DNA of 43,890 bases from Candidatus Omnitrophota bacterium (GTDB lineage: Bacteria > Omnitrophota > Gorgyraeia > Tantalellales > Tantalellaceae), in the NCBI GenBank assembly GCA_015233235.1, contig JADFYD010000001.1, positions 1 through 43,890 of the forward strand, read 5' to 3'. The position numbers and the translations under genes were made by a program. Position 1 is the stretch's first letter. Each line of letters starts with the position of its first letter. Positions 14,891-22,566 of this stretch are shown piece after piece. Below the pieces are notes generated by a model. The model did no database searches. It saw only the letters and a program-made list of their open reading frames with translations, and was not told the origin of the DNA.

Positions 14891-15160
14891 CTATTTTACC
14901 TGGTTGTCGAATTTTACTTTATCAACTTTTGGCAGATCCTTTTTGGCCTCATCAAATGTAACAGCGCTGGCCTTTGCTTTTTCCTCCTGCTGCATTTTCT
15001 CAAGCGCCGTCAGATATTTCTGCTGCAGTTGCTGAAGGTCTCGCTGCCTCGCTTTTTTTTCGTCAACAACTACCGCGGAGATAGTAAGCACCATAAGGAC
15101 AACCGTGATAACCGCGATAATTATAAGCTCTTTAACTACTTTATCGTCAATCTTTTTCAT
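14891..15160 (-). CDS. small membrane-anchored coiled-coil protein
   Basis: The 89-residue protein has a short cytoplasmic start, one membrane helix (about 11-32) and a glutamine- and lysine-rich coiled-coil tail (about 33-65). It has no recognisable family. A GGGGGG run precedes the ATG. It is the first gene of the minus-strand group leading through PilZ and the TPR protein to ExbB-ExbD and has its own predicted promoter at 15193-15220. Confidence 0.75.
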   Translation of the reverse strand: MKKIDDKVVKELIIIAVITVVLMVLTISAVVVDEKKARQRDLQQLQQKYLTALEKMQQEEKAKASAVTFDEAKKDLPKVDKVKFDNQVK

Positions 15161-15192
15161 TCTCGTCCCCCCGAGTTATAAGATACCATAGT

Positions 15193-15220
15193 AATATATC
15201 CTATATTCCAGGATTTTCAA
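15193..15220 (-). promoter_or_regulatory. sigma-70-type promoter for the 15160-10251 gene group
   Basis: On the minus strand TTGAAA (15215-15220) and TATATT (15193-15198) are separated by 16 bases. The predicted start lies about 25 bases before the coiled-coil gene. The -35 box overlaps the last codons of the radical SAM gene, so the group can be transcribed independently of it. Confidence 0.5.
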
Positions 15221-16056
15221 TAACGATTATGAAAAAAGCCGAAGAATTCATGTTCATGCATATAAAACTCCTTGATCGAGTGTCTTTCCGCAAAGATCCG
15301 TATTTCCATTTTTACAGCATCCCAAACTTTCCGGAATTGATCGCCGTTGGTGATCATTTGTCCGTAACGCTCTCCCAGACTTTCATCAATATTTCTGATC
15401 GCCTCAATTATTTTTGCGATATTTCCCAGATTGAAATTTAGAAACTCAAACTCGATCCTCGAGGCCCCGGGGAAAAGCTCAGATACAGCATCATAGCGGG
15501 ATATCCACGGCAGAACAGGAGAAAAGTACGGTATAACGCGAACATCCTCGCTCAAAAGTTCTTTAACACACTCTATCCGGGACTCAAACGAAGGCGCTTT
15601 GGGCTCGAATATGGACCTAAACGGTTCGGAGTAATTATTCACGGTAAAGTAAATGCCCTTGCATGAATCGGACCTCAGCAAATTAACATAATCGCAAGAG
15701 AGCGGTGAGCGAGTCAAAATATAGTATGGAATGCGTTCTGAATTCAATATTGTCAGGATATCACGCATTACCCTGGACTTCTCTTCGAAAGGCTGGAAAC
15801 ATTCAGTTGTTGAGCCGAGCAAGATTGACCGCGGTTTTTTTAATACTATCTCTTTTTTTAGTAAGTCCACAATATTTGTTCTAACCTCGAGATACTCACC
15901 CCATTTCCTCGAGTCTTTCTTGTTAACTTTATTAAAGCGATTATAACAGTATAGACAGGCGAATTCACAACCGCGGTACGGGTTCAGGACATATTCCGCC
16001 AGATTTATCGACGTGCGGTTAAGCGCGTTTACTGCCTTGATTTCATTAATTTCCAT
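15217..16056 (-). CDS. radical SAM protein, SPL-like
   Basis: The 279-residue protein has a radical SAM cysteine motif of the C-x3-C-x2-C type: C30-EFA-C34-LY-C37, in the context NPYRGCEFACLYCYNR that is typical of the spore-photoproduct-lyase-like group (SplB-related Rv2578c-type proteins). It binds a 4Fe-4S cluster and cleaves S-adenosylmethionine; the substrate is unknown. The ATG at 16056 has GAAGG upstream and overlaps the preceding radical SAM gene by 11 bases. It lacks the extra conserved cysteine expected in true spore photoproduct lyases at a recognisable place, so DNA repair is not claimed. Confidence 0.85.
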   Translation of the reverse strand: MEINEIKAVNALNRTSINLAEYVLNPYRGCEFACLYCYNRFNKVNKKDSRKWGEYLEVRTNIVDLLKKEIVLKKPRSILLGSTTECFQPFEEKSRVMRDILTILNSERIPYYILTRSPLSCDYVNLLRSDSCKGIYFTVNNYSEPFRSIFEPKAPSFESRIECVKELLSEDVRVIPYFSPVLPWISRYDAVSELFPGASRIEFEFLNFNLGNIAKIIEAIRNIDESLGERYGQMITNGDQFRKVWDAVKMEIRIFAERHSIKEFYMHEHEFFGFFHNRY

Positions 16057-17359
16057 GATAACCTTCACCAACAAGATTATTCACGAACGCATTTGTAATT
16101 TTAATTCCCGCCTCTCTTGCCTCGCGAATAAAGGTGTCTACCCGTCGCGCGGCTTCGTTTTCTGGCACACACCCTAACCCGTCCAGGACATGCGTACCAT
16201 CGTAATGCTGGAAAGGATTTATCTGCTCGATCTTCGGTATAAACTCTTTATTCCGGACCACAAAGTCAAGGCTATCATAAAAATCATCCTCCGTTTCGCC
16301 GGGATACCCGACGATCATGCTCACGCCGAAGGAAATGTCATACTTTTTCAGTTTCTTAAAAAACGCTAATGCTTCATCGGATGTAAAACCTTTTCGCATA
16401 GTTTTAAGTGTTTTCTCGGAGCCCGATTCCAGCCCCACAAACAGGTGGTAACATCCGCTTTTTTTTATCGATTCAAATATCTTTTCTCTCATGTCGGCGC
16501 GCACGGCGATCTGGGCCTCCCAGTTCACAGTTCCAAACCTATATATCATCCCTTCGAGGAGCTCTTCAAAAACCGCCAATGAACCGTTTATCATTGAATC
16601 ATGAAAAATAAACCGGTTTATGCCTCTTTGGCGATAAGAAGCTATCTGGTCAAGCATATTATCGGCCGTATATACGCGATATTTATTATAAAGTAACGTT
16701 TCCGAACAAAAACCACATTTTCTTACGCACCCTCGCGAGAACATAAGGCTCACGGCGGACTTTTTCGGGTATAGATCAAAATCAAAATCGGAATAGTCGG
16801 GAAAAGGAAGAGATCTTTCATCCTGGATCTCAATAAATTTCTCCACCCGCTCCCCGCCATTATAACCGCACCGGATAAATTTCAGGAAGGGTTCTTCTCC
16901 CTCTCCAACAACCACAAGGTCACAAAAGCTCTTAAGGCCCGAAAAGAACTCTTCGCCATGTTTAAAATAGAGCCGCGCGATCTCGGGTCCGCCCAAAATG
17001 ATCCTGATATCGTTCTTCAATTTTTTTAAAAGAGACGCCGCGTGACGCACGGTGTTGATATTGCTTTTAAAACATGAAAACCCGACTACGTCATATGCGG
17101 CAAGTTTGTCTAAAACATGTGAAAACCCGCCAAACCTCTCATCAATGATACTCACAATGTTCTCTTCCAATAGCGCATTACAACTTTTTCTCCACTCTTT
17201 CTTTAATTCGTCATCCGCAAGATTAAAGAAATAATTATTAAAATCTAGAGTGTCGCACGCGATATCATTCCTCCCCAAATATCCTTTAATACACGCCAAC
17301 CCTAACGGAGGCAACCCCGGCCAAAAAAGCGGCAAAAGCACAACAGCGACCTTCTTCAT
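16046..17359 (-). CDS. B12-binding-domain radical SAM protein
   Basis: The 437-residue protein has an N-terminal Rossmann-like cobalamin-binding-type domain (about 1-165, with PPLGLACIKGYL, LGGPEIA and VGEGEEPF) and a radical SAM barrel with C211-VRK-C215-GF-C218. The DxHxxG base-off cobalamin motif is not visible, so B12 binding may be weak or base-on. Such enzymes methylate or rearrange lipids, cofactors or natural products. It is co-transcribed with the downstream SPL-like gene; no substrate-specific neighbour is present. The ATG at 17359 has AAGGA seven bases upstream. Confidence 0.87.
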   Translation of the reverse strand: MKKVAVVLLPLFWPGLPPLGLACIKGYLGRNDIACDTLDFNNYFFNLADDELKKEWRKSCNALLEENIVSIIDERFGGFSHVLDKLAAYDVVGFSCFKSNINTVRHAASLLKKLKNDIRIILGGPEIARLYFKHGEEFFSGLKSFCDLVVVGEGEEPFLKFIRCGYNGGERVEKFIEIQDERSLPFPDYSDFDFDLYPKKSAVSLMFSRGCVRKCGFCSETLLYNKYRVYTADNMLDQIASYRQRGINRFIFHDSMINGSLAVFEELLEGMIYRFGTVNWEAQIAVRADMREKIFESIKKSGCYHLFVGLESGSEKTLKTMRKGFTSDEALAFFKKLKKYDISFGVSMIVGYPGETEDDFYDSLDFVVRNKEFIPKIEQINPFQHYDGTHVLDGLGCVPENEAARRVDTFIREAREAGIKITNAFVNNLVGEGYHGN

Positions 17360-17490
17360 AAAGCTTTCCTTCAATTTGATTTATGATGAATTATAGCCTC
17401 ATTAAACCCATCTCGCAAGTAGACATGCCCCATTTCTTTTGGTATTATATCAGCAATGTAAGAGACTGAAACGCAATGAAACACTGATTC

Positions 17491-17744
17491 GCGGCACACA
17501 GGGCATATTCTGCGCGCGGCTGGTTATAGCGGCCGTGCTCGAACATGCCCTATGTGCCGCTCATCAACGTATTTGATGGAAGTTGCGATGAACAAGTAAG
17601 GCGGCTTTAATGGTATGTTCGAGCACCGTATGAGTCGGCGCCGCGGCCTTAATTAACATACTCTACAGCGTTACACTACGCCTGCTTGATAATAATGGAC
17701 GCGGCGTCCGACCAAGGCGCGCAGAACATACCGTTAAAGCCGCC
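17491..17744. repeat. large mosaic inverted-repeat element upstream of recN
   Basis: The 401-base gap between the radical SAM start and recN has no gene. It holds interlocking inverted repeats: 17491-17510 with 17541-17560 (18 of 20), 17600-17620 with 17724-17744 (20 of 21), and 17535-17546 with 17614-17625 (12 of 12). The segment around 17506-17518 can also pair with 17717-17729. The right end lies 16 bases before the recN start codon. No transposase or terminal duplication is visible. Confidence 0.75.
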
Positions 17745-17760
17745 TCTCATCAGGTAATTT

Positions 17761-19434
17761 ATGCTGACAAGTTTAACGGTTAAAAATTTCGGGTTGATGG
17801 ACGATTGCTCGGCTGAGTTCTCGCCTAAGCTCAACATTTTTACCGGCGAGACCGGCGCCGGCAAAACCCTGCTTATCGACGCGCTCCGATTTGTTCTTGG
17901 AGATAAGATAACCTCCTCACACCTAAGGGACGCTCAAAAACCGTGCGTTGTCGAGGCCGTTTTCGAACTTTCAAAAGATTTTCTAGCCAATAACGAGGTG
18001 TTCAATGAATACAAACAGGACGACGAAAGATCGTTCGTCATACATAGATCTTTCTCTCCCGACAAGCCTCATAAGATAAAGATTAACGGGTTCAATCTTA
18101 CCGTCTCCGAGCTAAAAAGCCTGGGCAACACGTTAATCGATTTTCACGGTGCTAACGAGCACCAAACGCTTTTTGAATCCGAATACCACATAATGATACT
18201 CGACAGACTTTCTAATTTTGCCGAACTTAAAGAAGAGTACAAAGCAGCGTTCCTCACCTACTCGGAAAGCCTGCATGAACTGGAAAATCTGGAAAAACTC
18301 GCGTCCACACGGGAACGCGAGATCGAAATATTATCGTCGCAGGTTAAAGAATTAGAACAGCTGCCGCTCTCTGAAGACAAATTTTTTGAAACCCAAAGCA
18401 AGTTAGCCCGCCTTGAAAACTCGGAAAAACTTTACGAGTCGGTGAATTCCTTGTTAGAACTGCTGCAGAATGAAGAAATAGGGCTGACTTCTACAGCGTC
18501 CAAACTTTTCGCCCCCATGGAGAAACTTAACGATCTTGACGCAAGCACCGAAAAATACGGTGTTATGCTTACTGACCTTGACGAAAATGCCAGGAACTTA
18601 ACGAGGCTACTTTCCGAATACGCTTCGTCCCTCGAGTACGACCCGGAAGAAGCGGCCGATATTTACAGACAAAATGACATCTATTATCAGCTGCAAAGAA
18701 AATACGGTCCTACGATCGGCGACGTTGAAAGGTTTTATGCCGAGACAAAAATTAAATACGGGACATTGTGTAACCTAGAGAACAACACAAGCGAACTGAA
18801 CAAAGAAACTATCCGCAAAAAGAATAAAGCTTTTTCACTTGCCAAAAAACTATCTGAAAAAAGATTAAAACAGTCCAAGATCCTGGCGAAGATCATCGAG
18901 GAGGAGCTTAAGGAACTGGGGATAAAACACGTTCAATTCGAAACAAGGATAACCGAATGTCCTCTCAACAAGAACGGGATCGACAACGTGGAGTTCTACA
19001 TAAGTCCCAACGCGGGGGAAGAACTTAAGCCTATGGCTGAAATAATATCATCCGGCGAAGCCGCCCGCGTCATGCTGGCGCTCAAAAAAGCGCTTATTAA
19101 CGTGGATCCCGTACCGGTACTGATCTTCGACGAGATAGACGCGCAAATCGGAGGACGCCTGGGAACCGTCACCGGCAAAAAGCTTAAGGAACTTTCTAAA
19201 AATCATCAGGTGCTTCTTATCACTCATTTGCCGCAGATAGCCAGTTTCGCGGACCGTCATTTTAAAGTCGTAAAGAACGTGACGGGTGGAAAAACTTCCA
19301 CGTCTCTTGAAGTACTCGAGAAGGACTTACGCGTTGAGGAACTAGCCAAAATGATGAGCGGCGAAAAAATAAACGAAACTTCCATAAAACACGCCCGAGA
19401 AATGCTTAAAACAGCTACAGATTTAAACTCTTGA
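17761..19434 (+). CDS. recN: DNA repair protein RecN
   Basis: The 557-residue protein is an SMC-like ATPase of double-strand-break repair. The N-terminal half-site carries Walker A GETGAGKT at 29-36; two coiled-coil arms surround a middle hinge-like region (about 150-400); the C-terminal half-site has the ABC signature region (ISSGEAARVMLALK) and Walker B PVLIFDEIDAQIGG near 455, followed by ITHLPQIAS. Length is normal for RecN. AGG lies seven bases before the ATG, directly after the palindromic element. Its last 20 bases overlap the convergent malate dehydrogenase gene. Confidence 0.96.
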   Translation: MLTSLTVKNFGLMDDCSAEFSPKLNIFTGETGAGKTLLIDALRFVLGDKITSSHLRDAQKPCVVEAVFELSKDFLANNEVFNEYKQDDERSFVIHRSFSPDKPHKIKINGFNLTVSELKSLGNTLIDFHGANEHQTLFESEYHIMILDRLSNFAELKEEYKAAFLTYSESLHELENLEKLASTREREIEILSSQVKELEQLPLSEDKFFETQSKLARLENSEKLYESVNSLLELLQNEEIGLTSTASKLFAPMEKLNDLDASTEKYGVMLTDLDENARNLTRLLSEYASSLEYDPEEAADIYRQNDIYYQLQRKYGPTIGDVERFYAETKIKYGTLCNLENNTSELNKETIRKKNKAFSLAKKLSEKRLKQSKILAKIIEEELKELGIKHVQFETRITECPLNKNGIDNVEFYISPNAGEELKPMAEIISSGEAARVMLALKKALINVDPVPVLIFDEIDAQIGGRLGTVTGKKLKELSKNHQVLLITHLPQIASFADRHFKVVKNVTGGKTSTSLEVLEKDLRVEELAKMMSGEKINETSIKHAREMLKTATDLNS

Positions 19435-20341
19435 TATTGCTCGATACGACCGACGCTGAATCACCCAGCAACTTTTTCTCTTCCGCTGTTAGAGGCAACT
19501 CAAGGACTTTTTCGACCCCGGACGCACCGAGGATAACAGGTACGCCGATATAGAGATCTTTTAGGCCGTATTCACCATTTAGATATGCGCTTGCCGGCAG
19601 CAAGCGTTTTTTGTCTTTTAAAATACACTCCACCATTTCTACGACGGAGGCCGCCGGAGAATAATAGGCGCTGCCGGTCTTGAGGTGAGCTACAACTTCT
19701 GCGCCGGCATTTTTCGTACGTTCGATGATCTTATCCAACTTTTCTTTTGATAATAATTCAGTGACAGGAACACCGGCGACCGTACAAAATCTGGCAAGAG
19801 GAACCATGCTGTCACCGTGGCCGCCTAATACCATAGCTTGTATGTCCCCTGCCGAAACCTTAAGTTCCTTAGCCAAAAAACATCTGAACCGCGCCGAATC
19901 CAGTACACCGGCCATACCGATAACCTTATTCGACTTAAAACCGCTTATTTTCCAGGCAAGATAGGACATAACATCTAAAGGATTTGTCACAACTATTATT
20001 ATGCTTTTAGGGGAACGCTTTGATACATCTTCCGTTACTGACTTCACAATCGCGACGTTCTTCGCTAGCAGGTCTTCACGAGACATCCCTGGCTGGCGGG
20101 CTAGCCCCGCGGTAATAACAACAATATCAGAATCAGCCGTATCCGCGTAATCGTTACTTCCCTTTATGTCAGCGTCAAACCCGCGTGAGGGACCAGCCGC
20201 CATCATATCGAGTGCTTTCCCCTGCGGCAATCCTTCCACCTTATCCACCAACACTACGTCGGCTAGCTTGTTTTCAAGTATATACTGCGCGCATGTCGCG
20301 CCCACATTCCCCGCGCCTATAACAGATACTTTATGTCTCAT
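19415..20341 (-). CDS. mdh: malate dehydrogenase (NAD-dependent)
   Basis: The 308-residue enzyme interconverts malate and oxaloacetate. The NAD fold has GAGNVG at 9-14 and D33 at the end of strand two, favouring NAD over NADP. The substrate loop reads ARQPGMSRED with R82 and R88, the malate-type signature rather than the lactate-type glutamine; H175 in GGHGDS is the catalytic base. GGGGAGA precedes the ATG at 20341. It is a single gene convergent with recN. Together with the isocitrate dehydrogenase gene at 26980 it indicates at least a partial TCA route. Confidence 0.95.
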   Translation of the reverse strand: MRHKVSVIGAGNVGATCAQYILENKLADVVLVDKVEGLPQGKALDMMAAGPSRGFDADIKGSNDYADTADSDIVVITAGLARQPGMSREDLLAKNVAIVKSVTEDVSKRSPKSIIIVVTNPLDVMSYLAWKISGFKSNKVIGMAGVLDSARFRCFLAKELKVSAGDIQAMVLGGHGDSMVPLARFCTVAGVPVTELLSKEKLDKIIERTKNAGAEVVAHLKTGSAYYSPAASVVEMVECILKDKKRLLPASAYLNGEYGLKDLYIGVPVILGASGVEKVLELPLTAEEKKLLGDSASVVSSNIKSLNL

Positions 20342-20501
20342 AATATTTCTCCCCTTTTTCAACTCGAATTATTCTATCGCACTTACCATGAGAGTCAAGG
20401 AGTTTTGAATATGAGTATGATACAAACGATGCCGAAGGGAAAAGCTTCCGTGCGGGGACGCTCATGAGCAAAATATAGGAAGGTATGTCTAATACGGAAT
20501 C

Positions 20502-20804
20502 ACATGTTCAGGGGTGATATTTCAAGATATTTCCGAGCCTTTTTAACAGCGCAAAAGTTCGCCCGCACTTGTAGATGCCGCGGTAGATACTTTCCGGACG
20601 AACCCCCGGCAGCGACGTCGGGCTTGGACTTCGAGCCGACAATTTGTTTTCTAATCAAGGCGAGAAGCCGACTCGCTGCCGGATGAGCCCGACTGGCCGC
20701 CGGAGCCGGTCGGGCGTGTTCGGACGGAAAGTATATACCGCGGCATCTTGATATAAACCTTAAAACCAGCTCGAAAATGTCTTAAAATATCACCCCAGAC
20801 ATGT
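20502..20804. repeat. 300-base nested palindrome between mdh and the YkgJ-like gene
   Basis: The 477-base gap 20342-20818 has no gene; most of it is one long folded element. The outer arms 20502-20522 and 20785-20804 match except for one small indel; 20573-20603 pairs with 20718-20748 at 28 of 31; 20606-20615 pairs with 20673-20682 perfectly; an inner hairpin 20687-20697/20705-20715 matches at 10 of 11. The pattern is a hairpin of about 100 base pairs with side hairpins. No coding capacity or recognisable mobility gene is present. Confidence 0.8.
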
Positions 20805-20818
20805 ATAACACGCATTAA

Positions 20819-21091
20819 TCAATACAGCACCCGGTATGCGCATGAGGGATGAAGGCCTCTTTTGGGGATGTTCTCGCGGATCTCGACGCACCTGAATTTT
20901 TTTCCGGAAATGGTCTCTCTTTCTCCAAGGCGGGTCTTGTAGATCCTGCAAAAATACGTGCCGTCGGGGTTCTTGCTCAGGAAAAAACACGGGTCATCTC
21001 CCGCCCCGCAGCACATGCCACATTTCTTGCATAAACTCTCGAACTCGGAGAATTTGTTGGCAAGATATTCTTCGTAATCCTGACCGTTCAT
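20819..21091 (-). CDS. YkgJ-like cysteine cluster protein
   Basis: The 90-residue protein has the cysteine cluster typical of YkgJ-type putative zinc- or iron-chelating proteins: C21-KK-C24-GM-C27-C28, then C35, C48, C68 and C84. It starts at an ATG overlapping the stop of the upstream small membrane protein (ATGA), so the two are translationally coupled. A longer upstream frame exists but would read through the membrane protein gene in another frame and is not favoured. The bound metal or cluster and the function are unknown for the family. Confidence 0.82.
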   Translation of the reverse strand: MNGQDYEEYLANKFSEFESLCKKCGMCCGAGDDPCFFLSKNPDGTYFCRIYKTRLGERETISGKKFRCVEIRENIPKRGLHPSCAYRVLY

Positions 21092-21306
21092 TTGGGTGTT
21101 TTTTTGGGGAGGAAGGAGCGGAATAAAAAGCCGATAAAAACGATGAAATAAAAAAGGGCGACGAATAAAAGAAGGAGCATAAAAAACGCGATAAGTATCG
21201 ATGAAGCGCCGAGAATGAGCTGCCAACCGATAAACCCGAAGAAAATAACAAAGGGCGCGAGAATGAGAACCGCGAGTCCCACAAGAAAGTTTTTTAATGT
21301 TTCCAT
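21088..21306 (-). CDS. small hydrophobic membrane protein
   Basis: The 72-residue protein is almost entirely hydrophobic with two long membrane helices (about 7-33 and 35-62) and a basic C-terminus (RSFLPKKTPK). The ATG at 21306 has AAGG upstream; a GTG two codons earlier is possible. It lies 26 bases after a PilZ gene and overlaps the YkgJ-like gene. I do not recognise a family. Confidence 0.68.
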   Translation of the reverse strand: METLKNFLVGLAVLILAPFVIFFGFIGWQLILGASSILIAFFMLLLLFVALFYFIVFIGFLFRSFLPKKTPK

Positions 21307-21332
21307 GTTCACGCGCCTTGAAGTGTTGTACC

Positions 21333-21719
21333 TTATATTTGGTTTGAAGTAAGCGACTGGACTTCAGCGTCAGACATATTCTTCCTTCTCAGGAAACAAG
21401 CGCCGACGTCGTAGGAAACCCCCGGCTCGCCTTCGGAGATCCTCACCACGCGGGCAAGTATGCCATTCTTGACTATTACAAGATCCTCTTCTATCTCACT
21501 ACAGACATTAACCATTTTGTCATCCATGATGATCCATACTATTGAAGACAATGCCGGCGGTATCTGAGTAGTATTGAAAAGTATGCCGCTAGCGCTTACA
21601 TTTTTTGTCTGTATGTTGGCCTTATTCGAGTATTTATTGGTCTTGAGTTCTCTGAACTCAACCTGAGCCGCGTGGTCTATCCGGAGAAATTCCCTTTGTT
21701 CCTGAAATTCATCGCTCAT
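21333..21719 (-). CDS. PilZ domain protein
   Basis: The 128-residue protein is a stand-alone PilZ domain with both cyclic-di-GMP motifs intact: REFLR near residue 9 and NVSASG near residue 41. The start ATG at 21719 has a GGAGG site five bases upstream. It follows purQ by 46 bases on the same strand, so it may be the tail of the purine operon transcript or the head of a short PilZ, membrane protein and YkgJ-like group. It has no output domain, so action would be by binding a partner. Confidence 0.9.
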   Translation of the reverse strand: MSDEFQEQREFLRIDHAAQVEFRELKTNKYSNKANIQTKNVSASGILFNTTQIPPALSSIVWIIMDDKMVNVCSEIEEDLVIVKNGILARVVRISEGEPGVSYDVGACFLRRKNMSDAEVQSLTSNQI

Positions 21720-21765
21720 TATGTCCTCCACTGTTTAGAAAATATTATCCGAATGTCCGTTGTAG

Positions 21766-22566
21766 CTATGCTTTATTAACAAATTGTACAGCATTCCTGA
21801 AAATTTGCAAGCCTATACCCGTCTCTTTTCCTTTTTTCACACAGCGCTGCCATCTCGGATGCTGCGTAAAAAAGATGTGCCTTTCAGGATGCGGCATCAT
21901 CCCGAGAATACGGCCGGTGCTATCGCAAATTCCGGCGATATTATCAACCGAACCGTTGGGGTTTACCGGATATGCGCCTTCATTACCCGCTTCGTCGGAA
22001 TATCTAAAAACGATCTGTCCGTTAGCTCGGAGTTTCTTCAGCACCTCGCTGCTTTGAGGGACAAACTTACCCTCGGCATGCGCTATAGGAAGGTAAATGA
22101 TCTCCGGGAGTTGCTTTGTCCATACACACAAATTTTTTACGGGATCTTTTTTTAGATATATCCATCTGTCAATATAATGTCCCGCATCGTTAAGGGTCAG
22201 TGTGACTTTAGGAGCGAAAAGCTCGTCCTTAGTAAAAAGCGGTAAAAGCCCCATTTTTACCAGCACCTGAAAACCGTTACATATCCCGATGACCAGCTTT
22301 CCCCGTGAAACAAACTCACTTAACTCATTTTTTAAGCTATGTTTCATCTCGTTCGCGAGTATTTTTCCGCTGGCGATATCGTCCCCGTATGAAAACCCGC
22401 CAGGTATCGCGAGTATATTGAATTTCTTCATCGCAGATTTGTTCTTTATAAGGGAATTAATATGCATGACATCCGCGAATGCGCCCGCCAAACGGAACGC
22501 GTGCGCTGTTTCGACGTCACAATTAGTTCCCGCCGTCCTGATGACCAGTGCCTTCGCCTTACTCAT
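21766..22566 (-). CDS. purQ: phosphoribosylformylglycinamidine synthase, glutaminase subunit PurQ
   Basis: The 266-residue class I glutamine amidotransferase supplies ammonia to PurL in the fourth step of purine synthesis. The nucleophile is C96 in GICNGFQ, the catalytic histidine and glutamate are in MMPHPERH, and TAGTNCD and PGGFSYGDD are the usual family segments. It starts inside the end of purL with an 8-base overlap, the normal tight coupling of the two subunits. At 266 residues it is somewhat longer than the 220-230 residue form of Bacillus, as expected with larger PurL types. Confidence 0.95.
   Translation of the reverse strand: MSKAKALVIRTAGTNCDVETAHAFRLAGAFADVMHINSLIKNKSAMKKFNILAIPGGFSYGDDIASGKILANEMKHSLKNELSEFVSRGKLVIGICNGFQVLVKMGLLPLFTKDELFAPKVTLTLNDAGHYIDRWIYLKKDPVKNLCVWTKQLPEIIYLPIAHAEGKFVPQSSEVLKKLRANGQIVFRYSDEAGNEGAYPVNPNGSVDNIAGICDSTGRILGMMPHPERHIFFTQHPRWQRCVKKGKETGIGLQIFRNAVQFVNKA

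Noticed and set aside
15217-16056. Spore photoproduct lyase
   Set aside because: The radical SAM motif context is SPL-like, but residues specific to the DNA-repair enzyme could not be identified and the organism shows no sporulation genes here.
20502-20804. An insertion sequence
   Set aside because: There is no transposase frame, intact or broken, and no direct target duplication at the ends; only inverted repeats are seen.
21091-21226. N-terminal extension of the YkgJ-like protein upstream of its ATG
   Set aside because: The extension would be read inside the small membrane protein gene in another frame; the ATG at 21091 forms a normal ATGA coupling with that gene.
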